Positions 58,225-64,000 of a stretch of DNA of 64,000 nt are shown here, piece after piece. The stretch is from positions 1-64,000 of the forward strand of contig JAYPUW010000008.1 in the NCBI GenBank assembly GCA_038134285.1, written 5' to 3'. The DNA is from UBA3478 sp038134285. Its GTDB lineage: Bacteria; Bacteroidota; Bacteroidia; Flavobacteriales; Flavobacteriaceae. Each line of letters starts with the position of its first letter. Within the stretch, counting starts at the first letter, position 1. Made by a program: the position numbers and the translations under genes. The notes beneath the pieces were generated by a model. It was not told the DNA's origin and did no database searches. It saw only the letters and a list, made by a program, of their open reading frames with translations.

Positions 58225-59445
58225 TTAGAGTTGATACACCCACAATTCTGGGTTCAGTCGGGTGGTATTTTGGTAGAGGTAGAACTTTAACATGGTTTGC
58301 TTGTCTACCTGGTCTGTATGTATCCTTCCTATTTCTTGTTTCGCTTCTAGTTGTTGGCCTTCAGAAACAAATACCTCAGCGAGGTTGTAGTACATCGTTA
58401 TATAATCTCCGTGGCGCACATAGACTCCTTTAATGCCTTGGCGATTCGACATAATTTGCATCACTTCTCCTTCAAAAATCGCCCTTGCCTTTGCGCCTGA
58501 AGCAGTGGCAATAGTGACCCCGTTATTAAAATGCTTTAAGCTCGGATACAATTTATCGGCATAGGTACCGTATCCTATACTCTTGATGCCCTTTTCAACA
58601 GGCCAGAGATGACTTCCTTTGTTCGCCTCAAAGCCTACTGCAATTCGCTTAGCCTCTGGGGTGAGTACAAAGGCATCCTTAGCGTTTGATTTGGCCTTAG
58701 CTTTCTCTCGGTTGGCACGAGCGATGGCTTCTCGAATAAGTCTATCGATCTCTTGATCTATGTGTTTGCGCTCCTTTTCACGCGAGGCAAGCTCGGCCCG
58801 ATACTTTCGTTCTTGTTTACGAGTTTCGGCTACCAACTGTTCTTGAGCCCTCTTGTCGCCTTCTAATTCATCACGCTGTCGTTGATTCTCTGCAATCTTT
58901 TCTTGCTGTTCCGCCAACTGGGCCTGCAGAGCCTTTTCTTTTTCTTGAAACTCTAACTGCTTTTCCTCTATACGTGTTGCCTGTATGGTGCGATATTCGG
59001 CATATTGCAGCAGATAATTCATCCTTCTTCGTGCCTCATTAAACGATTGGGCCGAGAGCAAGAAGAGCAACTTGTTCTTTTCAAGTTTCTTTTGGTAAGC
59101 AGATTGAATTACGCGGGAGTAATCTTCTTTTAAACGCCTTAGCTCTACTTCTAAGGAGTTAATCTCATTACTGCTCTGATCTATCTGGCGCTGCAGAAAC
59201 TGAACCTCGCGTGCTGAAAGTGCAATGAGATTTTCAAGTGCGCTTTGCTTTCGATCTAGAATACGAATCCGGTCTACCACAGAGCCTCGAACCTGCTGCT
59301 GTTCTTTCACCCATTCGGTGATTTGAGCAATCTCTTGCGTTAAGGCAGCCTTGCGTTCTTCTAGTTCTTTTTGGGCGGCAGACTTTTGTTGGCCGTAACC
59401 CACAGCGCCTAGCACAAGTAAAAAAAGTAAGAGTCTCTTTTTCAT
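58225..59445 (-). CDS. EnvC-like protein with degenerate LytM (M23) domain
   Basis: A 406-residue exported protein. The signal peptide ends near GAVGYGQQ. Long coiled coils (about residues 20-245) precede a C-terminal LytM domain. The M23 zinc residues are not all present: where active enzymes have HxxxD and HxH, this has HFNNGVTIAT and YITMYYNLAEV. It therefore probably activates amidases at the division septum as EnvC does, rather than cutting peptidoglycan itself. The same degenerate form is common in Bacteroidota. It overlaps the DUF4292 gene by four bases. Confidence 0.88.
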   Translation of the reverse strand: MKKRLLLFLLVLGAVGYGQQKSAAQKELEERKAALTQEIAQITEWVKEQQQVRGSVVDRIRILDRKQSALENLIALSAREVQFLQRQIDQSSNEINSLEVELRRLKEDYSRVIQSAYQKKLEKNKLLFLLSAQSFNEARRRMNYLLQYAEYRTIQATRIEEKQLEFQEKEKALQAQLAEQQEKIAENQRQRDELEGDKRAQEQLVAETRKQERKYRAELASREKERKHIDQEIDRLIREAIARANREKAKAKSNAKDAFVLTPEAKRIAVGFEANKGSHLWPVEKGIKSIGYGTYADKLYPSLKHFNNGVTIATASGAKARAIFEGEVMQIMSNRQGIKGVYVRHGDYITMYYNLAEVFVSEGQQLEAKQEIGRIHTDQVDKQTMLKFYLYQNTTRLNPELWVYQL

Positions 59446-60215
59446 TTTTTGCGCAATAAACGGTATCCGCTTGGTATTTGAAAGGGAAGGTTCACGACCT
59501 TTTGTGCTTCAAAATCACTCAGTGAGAGAAGCAATTTCTTGCCCGCACCTGTAAGCTCGATGGTGCTAGGTAAAGCCTCGTCTTTATCGTACGTATACAA
59601 CACAACTATAGTGTCTTTATAGCGCTCTGAAGCCAGCTCTTGTCGCACTATACGAAGCGGAGTCAATTGAGCCGTTACCGTATAGGAGGCTTCTCCAAAT
59701 TGATCAGAAGAAAAGGTCGAAGAATAATTTGCTGTATTCTTTGCAGGTCTTCGTCTTAAGTTCTGTTTGAGGTCTTTAAGATCTTCAGAAAACACCATTC
59801 CGCCATGAAGTAAGCGCTGTAGTTGCACAAAGTTAAAAGTGACGGGCAATAGGCTGTCTAGCCGAGACATTGCACCTTCAAAATAGGTGCGGTCAAGCTT
59901 GTTATAGAAGGCCACCTGCTCAGGAGTAACAAGTAATTTAGCCATGCCAAGAGGAGCACTAAACAACAAGCCTTCGTCTGTAATAGCTCTAATGCTGAGT
60001 GTAACTTCTTTTTTTGAGTTTGGCTGAATGAGTGTTGCACGAATTCTTCCTCTATATCCCGGGGCCTCGTTCATTCCGGTAGCAAAGCGTTCGATTTCTG
60101 CATGTGTTGACATCAGGCGTCCTGCGGTGTCTGATTCTTTGACTAGACTCGTCTTGCATCCGGCAATCAATAGCACCACTAATCCAACCACAAAAATCTT
60201 TGACTTGCGCATCAT
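59442..60215 (-). CDS. DUF4292 lipoprotein
   Basis: A 257-residue lipoprotein (lipobox LLIAGC, Cys20). The body matches the Bacteroidota DUF4292 pattern, with GRIRATLIQPNSKKEVTLSI, LGMAKLLVTPEQVAFYNKL and a C-terminal FQIPSGYRLLRKK. A LolB-like fold has been suggested for such proteins, but the function is unknown. It sits between the EnvC-like gene and a sugar-nucleotide transferase in an envelope operon. Confidence 0.85.
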   Translation of the reverse strand: MMRKSKIFVVGLVVLLIAGCKTSLVKESDTAGRLMSTHAEIERFATGMNEAPGYRGRIRATLIQPNSKKEVTLSIRAITDEGLLFSAPLGMAKLLVTPEQVAFYNKLDRTYFEGAMSRLDSLLPVTFNFVQLQRLLHGGMVFSEDLKDLKQNLRRRPAKNTANYSSTFSSDQFGEASYTVTAQLTPLRIVRQELASERYKDTIVVLYTYDKDEALPSTIELTGAGKKLLLSLSDFEAQKVVNLPFQIPSGYRLLRKK

Positions 60216-61235
60216 TTACTTTTCTACAACAGTGTAGTCCCCTAGGCTAAGTTTAGTGAAATTACCGTCGTAATGAACGTGATTGCCAATCATCGAATCT
60301 ACAATACTGCAATTTTGTAGGACGGTGTTGGATTGAATTATACTGTTGGCGATAGTTGCATTTTCAATTCTCGTGCCTTCGCCAATAGAGACGTGTGGCC
60401 CAACGGTGGCGTTGATCAATTCTACCCCTGAGGCAATAGAACAAGGGGCTATGATTTTGGCGTTCTCGACTCGCACATCTGAAGCGATCAGTTCCTCTCC
60501 CTCTTGACTAAGGTAGTCTAACATTTTGGCGTTGGTTTCAACGGTAATTTGTTTGTTTCCGCAGTCCATCCAGTCGCTAACCTGGCCCGGAACAAATCGT
60601 TTACCTTTTGCCATCATCATTTTTATACCGTCGTTGATCTGGTATTCTCCTGAGTGTGCAATCTTCTGTTCAATGACCTTGGCAAGGGCTTCTTTGAGGT
60701 GTTGAATTTCTTTGAAATAGTAAATTCCAATAACCGCCAGGTCCGACACGAATTCTTTAGGCTTCTCAACCAAAGAAACAATCTCTTGCTGATTGTTGAG
60801 TTCAACGACCCCATAGGCTTCAGGATGCTCGACCTGCTTTACCCATATCACGCTATCTGCATCCGGATCTAACTCAAAGTTCGCCCGAATCAATGTATCA
60901 GCATAAGCAATGACCGATGGGCCCTGCAACGAGGGCTCCGCGCACATAATGGCATGACCCGTTCCTAACGGTTGATCTTGGCGATATACAGACGCTTTAG
61001 CATTTAGAGAGGCGGCCAGCTCCTTAAGTGACCGAACAACATCTTCTCCAAAAAATGCAGGTTCACCTATGACAAAAGCCACCTCTTCGATAGGGTGATT
61101 CAAGACCTTAGCAATGTCCTTTACCAATCGATGTACAATAGGCATACCTGCTACTGGCAATAGAGGTTTTGGAACGCTTAATGTGTGGGGGCGAAGACGC
61201 GAGCCTCTACCCGCCATTGGGACAATTATCTTCAT
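60216..61235 (-). CDS. Sugar-1-phosphate nucleotidyltransferase
   Basis: A 339-residue nucleotidyltransferase. The N-terminal pyrophosphorylase loop is IVPMAGRGSRLRPHTLSVPKPLLPVAG. The C-terminal third is a left-handed beta-helix (repeats such as ENAKIIAPCSIASGVELINA), as in glucose-1-phosphate thymidylyl/adenylyltransferase-like proteins. It makes an activated sugar for surface polysaccharide or peptidoglycan, and the sugar is unknown. It follows dut by three bases. Confidence 0.88.
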   Translation of the reverse strand: MKIIVPMAGRGSRLRPHTLSVPKPLLPVAGMPIVHRLVKDIAKVLNHPIEEVAFVIGEPAFFGEDVVRSLKELAASLNAKASVYRQDQPLGTGHAIMCAEPSLQGPSVIAYADTLIRANFELDPDADSVIWVKQVEHPEAYGVVELNNQQEIVSLVEKPKEFVSDLAVIGIYYFKEIQHLKEALAKVIEQKIAHSGEYQINDGIKMMMAKGKRFVPGQVSDWMDCGNKQITVETNAKMLDYLSQEGEELIASDVRVENAKIIAPCSIASGVELINATVGPHVSIGEGTRIENATIANSIIQSNTVLQNCSIVDSMIGNHVHYDGNFTKLSLGDYTVVEK

Positions 61236-61238
61236 GGC

Positions 61239-61676
61239 TTAGCGAACTCCTGTGCTTCCGAATCCCTTCTCTCCGCGTTCACTCTCTCCGAGCTGATCGA
61301 CCTCAACCCATCGCGCCTGCTCATGCCTAGAGATCACCATTTGGGCAATACGCTCTCCGCGCTCTACCGTAAACGGATCGTTTGAAAGGTTGACCAAAAT
61401 CACCCCTATTTCTCCTCTGTAATCAGCGTCTATAGTGCCAGGACTGTTCACAAGAGAAACCCCCTTCTTCGCTGCAAGGCCACTTCGCGGACGTATCTGT
61501 GCCTCATAGCCTGAAGGGAGTTCAATAAATATACCGGTTGGTATAATTGCGCGTTCTAAGGGGCCGAGCTCAATAGGCTCAAGATTGTTTGCTCTAAGAT
61601 CCATCCCTGCAGACAATGCTGTTTGATAGCTCGGCAAGTCATGGGATGAGGTGTTGATTATTTTTATGTCGATCAT
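61239..61676 (-). CDS. dut: dUTP diphosphatase
   Basis: A 145-residue trimeric dUTPase. The five motifs are in order: AGMDLRAN, RPRSGLAAKKG, NSPGTIDADYRGEI, RGERIAQMVI, and the C-terminal ATP-like loop RGEKGFGSTG. It keeps uracil out of DNA. It overlaps the flippase gene by four bases. Confidence 0.95.
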   Translation of the reverse strand: MIDIKIINTSSHDLPSYQTALSAGMDLRANNLEPIELGPLERAIIPTGIFIELPSGYEAQIRPRSGLAAKKGVSLVNSPGTIDADYRGEIGVILVNLSNDPFTVERGERIAQMVISRHEQARWVEVDQLGESERGEKGFGSTGVR

Positions 61677-63088
61677 ATTTCGGAAAATATTCTTTTGAAA
61701 TCTTTCGCTTCCTTCGCTGTTACAAGGCTAGCAAATACAAATAGTAGGCCATACTTCACCCATGGTTGATCGGTAAAGAAGTCATAGGTTGCCCACCCCA
61801 ATCCGAAGGCTAAGAGCAAATAGACTAGCATAGCCCCAACTCTATAGGGGATACGGTAGACCTTTCTTCCCCAAAGAAACGAGACACACATCATAAGCAA
61901 ATAAGCAGAAAAGGTGGCTATTGCCGAGGCAAAATAGCCCCACTTCGAAATGAACACTATGTTGATCACAAGAGTGACTAATGCTCCTGCTCCCGAAATC
62001 AAGGCGCCAATATGGGTTTTGTCTTTAAGCTTGTACCAAACAGATAGATTGTGGTAAACCCCTAAGAACAAAGCGCCCATAAGCACCCATGGTACAATGT
62101 AAAGTCCTTCTCTATACACCGCCTCTCGAATAAAAAGTTTCGCCAATGAATCTAAAAAAACAATCACCGTTAAAAACAATAGGGAGCCGAAAACCACAAA
62201 ATAATAAGCCACTTGGGCGTATTGTGCCTCACGATTCTTTTCTGTGGCCTGCCTAAAAAAGAAGGGCTCAACCCCCATTCTAAAGGCAGTAGAAAATAGA
62301 GTCATAAAAACACTTAGCTTGTAGCAAGCTCCGTAAATTCCCGCGGCATGTGCCGAGTCAAGTCTGGCAAGTAAAATTTTATCGAACACCTCGTTGATAA
62401 TAAAGGCAAATCCCGCGAGCATAATTGGCAAACCATACCTCAGCATTTTCCTCCATAATGCCTTGTCAAAACCAGGACGGCGCTTGACATAAGCAGGAAA
62501 AAACCAAATTAGGGTTAGGCCACTCGCTATAATATTGGCCAAGAAAATAGCGTCGATTTCACGACCTAAGAACTGATCGTAAGAGAATAGCAAAAAGTAC
62601 ACGTTAAAGGCTACGTTTACCCCCACGTTTAGCGCCTTAATCAAGGCATAAGGCATTGCCTTTTCTTGAGCACGAAGCAGTGCAAAAGGCACCACTACAA
62701 GAGCGTCTAACACCAGTATATAAATCGTCTTCTGTATGAATTCTGGACGAATTCCTACCAGGACTGATAATTGTTCTGTAAACAAACTAGCGAGCGCGAG
62801 AAACCCCAAAGAGCTCATCACTAAAGACCACAAAGCTGTAGAAATTACACTATCTTGATCGCACTCTTTGTCATGAAAAAACCTGAAAAAAGAAGTCTCC
62901 ATTCCATAGGTCAAGAGCACGTTAAAGAGCGCAATCCACGAGTAAATAAAAATGTATTCTCCATATCCCGTTGCCTCCTTAAACACCGTGGTGTAAAGTG
63001 GGAGCAATAAAAACGACAAGGCTCTTGGGAGCACCGTGGCAAACCCATAAACAATGATTTGTGAACCTAATCGTTTTACAGCGCTCAT
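61673..63088 (-). CDS. Polysaccharide-type flippase (MATE/Wzx family)
   Basis: A 471-residue integral membrane protein with about 12-14 helices, typical of the MOP/Wzx flippases. Seen are the N-terminal FATVLPRALSFLLLPLYT, the conserved GYGEYIFIYSWIALFNVLLTYGMETSFFRF, and GIYGACYKLSVFMTLF. It probably moves a lipid-linked sugar across the inner membrane. It begins three bases after the small lipoprotein gene. Confidence 0.88.
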   Translation of the reverse strand: MSAVKRLGSQIIVYGFATVLPRALSFLLLPLYTTVFKEATGYGEYIFIYSWIALFNVLLTYGMETSFFRFFHDKECDQDSVISTALWSLVMSSLGFLALASLFTEQLSVLVGIRPEFIQKTIYILVLDALVVVPFALLRAQEKAMPYALIKALNVGVNVAFNVYFLLFSYDQFLGREIDAIFLANIIASGLTLIWFFPAYVKRRPGFDKALWRKMLRYGLPIMLAGFAFIINEVFDKILLARLDSAHAAGIYGACYKLSVFMTLFSTAFRMGVEPFFFRQATEKNREAQYAQVAYYFVVFGSLLFLTVIVFLDSLAKLFIREAVYREGLYIVPWVLMGALFLGVYHNLSVWYKLKDKTHIGALISGAGALVTLVINIVFISKWGYFASAIATFSAYLLMMCVSFLWGRKVYRIPYRVGAMLVYLLLAFGLGWATYDFFTDQPWVKYGLLFVFASLVTAKEAKDFKRIFSEI

Positions 63089-63091
63089 GCC

Positions 63092-63499
63092 TTAGTTTCG
63101 AATTTCAGTGGTTAGCCTCAAGGGGGGGCTGATCATTAGCGTATCGGTTGTTCCTTCGAAGTATAGCTTCAATCCTTCTTTAAGGTTGATGTTTTCGGCG
63201 ATTCTTAAACCAAACCTGTTTTCATCCTCTTGTTTCATTGGAAAGGCCTCTAATGAAGATGGTTTTACAAACAGGGTTTGTCCATAAGGACCCCCTTCAA
63301 ATTCGACCTCAAGTTTATAAAGGGTTGTTGTTTGTGCACGGCCTGGCACCACGCGTTGAAGGCGGTAGGTTTTAAGCTGAGGAGGTGAGGCGCACTGATT
63401 GAGACTAAGCGCAAACAAGGCGACAAGTCCAATCGACAAGGTGCTAAGGTGCATTAAAGGTAGAGGCATTCGAACAACATCTGGCCTAAAGATAGGCAT
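63092..63499 (-). CDS. Small lipoprotein of unknown function
   Basis: A 135-residue protein, or 120-125 residues if it starts at one of two internal methionines that give a tighter signal peptide. A hydrophobic stretch ends in the lipobox LSLNQC. The mature part is polar, with a beta-strand pattern (YRLQRVVPGRAQTTTLYKLEVEFEGG). I recognise no family. It lies 23 bases after atpG and three bases before the flippase, so it belongs to the envelope operon. Confidence 0.6.
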   Translation of the reverse strand: MPIFRPDVVRMPLPLMHLSTLSIGLVALFALSLNQCASPPQLKTYRLQRVVPGRAQTTTLYKLEVEFEGGPYGQTLFVKPSSLEAFPMKQEDENRFGLRIAENINLKEGLKLYFEGTTDTLMISPPLRLTTEIRN

Positions 63500-63522
63500 A
63501 GATAAGCAGCAAGCACAATAGC

Positions 63523-64000
63523 CTAGTCGTTCAGGGCCTCAGCCCCGCCAACTATCTCCAGAATCTCATTGGTAATGGCTGCCTGACGCGCCTTATTGTA
63601 GGTCAGTTTCAGCTGGTTTCTCAATTCTGTAGCGTTGTCTGTGGCCTTATGCATGGCGGTCATACGCGCTCCGTGCTCGCTTGCAAAAGAATCTCGAATG
63701 GCCTTGAAAAACTGAACTTTTAAGGCTTTCGGGATCAGCTGATTGACCATTTCTTCCGCGCTTGGCTCATAGATGTAATCTTCAGAAGTAGTCTCAGAAG
63801 ACTGTTCTTGAATGATAGGAAGAAGTTGCTCGTTTTTAATGATTTGGGTTGCTGCATTTTTGAAAGAGTTATAAATTACTCTTACCTCATCATAGTGCTT
63901 AGCGATAAAAGAAGTGATGATCTGCTCTGAAATTTCAGTGGCACTCTCATAGTTTAGGTGGTCAAAGATGTCGCTATGGTCAGCGACAAGCGTTGTCTTG
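63523..64000 (-). CDS. atpG: ATP synthase F1 gamma subunit (3' part)
   Basis: The C-terminal 150 or so residues of the gamma subunit, running off the window edge with an open frame. The tail LRNQLKLTYNKARQAAITNEILEIVGGAEALND is the family signature, and the preceding 80 residues remain open and match the rotor stalk region. The upstream ATP synthase genes lie outside the window. Confidence 0.95.
   Translation of the reverse strand, partial: KTTLVADHSDIFDHLNYESATEISEQIITSFIAKHYDEVRVIYNSFKNAATQIIKNEQLLPIIQEQSSETTSEDYIYEPSAEEMVNQLIPKALKVQFFKAIRDSFASEHGARMTAMHKATDNATELRNQLKLTYNKARQAAITNEILEIVGGAEALND

Noticed and set aside
1..64000. CRISPR arrays, rRNA, prophage or intact insertion sequences
   Set aside because: No spaced direct repeats, rRNA-like sequence, phage structural genes or transposases were seen on either strand.

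Overview
The window is a stretch of chromosome from a member of the Bacteroidota, most likely order Flavobacteriales and probably marine. The evidence is the complete Bat operon, the nine-gene flavobacterial-type arginine cluster using an acylornithine carbamoyltransferase, an IPExxxVDY-family gene between pyk and rnc, an HU-CCDC81-type membrane protein, DUF4292 and EnvC-like genes next to a Wzx-type flippase, TSP3-repeat OmpA, near absence of Shine-Dalgarno sequences, and several TAnnTTTG boxes (the Bacteroidota -7 element). By eye the base composition is mid-40s percent G+C, except for an AT-rich patch at about 7.7-10.3 kb. No rRNA, CRISPR array, prophage or intact insertion sequence is visible.

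Layout. 1-7.0 kb: tail of a probable DUF58 gene, then a BatD-like membrane protein and batA-B-C-D-E, all translationally coupled. 7.1-10.3 kb: beta-carbonic anhydrase facing an AT-rich block with a decayed reading frame, a SulP transporter and a small exported protein. 10.4-16.1 kb: pheS, then leftward CYTH protein, pyk, IPExxxVDY protein, rnc, fabF and acpP. 16.2-20.1 kb: purN, rnhA, a PfkB kinase and a long PurF-like protein, facing a superoxide dismutase. 20.8-29.2 kb: AddA-like helicase-nuclease, kbl, an OmpA/TSP3 protein and an AddB-like nuclease. 29.2-37.9 kb: the leftward arginine operon GNAT-argG-argC-proC-argD-argF'-argB-argE-argH.

37.9-39.1 kb is the least ordinary part. It holds a 117-bp nested inverted-repeat element with a cloverleaf-like core, an 18-bp perfect palindrome, a Gfo/Idh/MocA oxidoreductase lacking its NAD-binding half, a strong terminator and tRNA-Ala(GGC). 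39.2-44.3 kb: GNAT, enoyl-CoA hydratase, LpxH-like phosphatase, recJ, OsmC, rsmI and a 58-residue ORF. 44.4-49.4 kb: tdk, alr, asd and an S9 peptidase lipoprotein. 49.4-54.0 kb: PBP1A, RicT-like protein and trhO, leftward. 54.1-58.2 kb: recA, plsC-like acyltransferase, trpS, HU-CCDC81 protein and a thioesterase. 58.2-64 kb: leftward envelope operon (EnvC-like, DUF4292 lipoprotein, sugar-nucleotide transferase, dut, flippase, small lipoprotein), then the 3' part of atpG.

Most genes are core housekeeping: arginine/proline and purine synthesis, recombination and repair (recA, recJ, AddAB-like), cell envelope and fatty-acid synthesis. I do not see a complete new system. The strongest unexplained signals are the structured element ahead of the arginine operon and the small AT-rich transporter block with paired operator-like sites.
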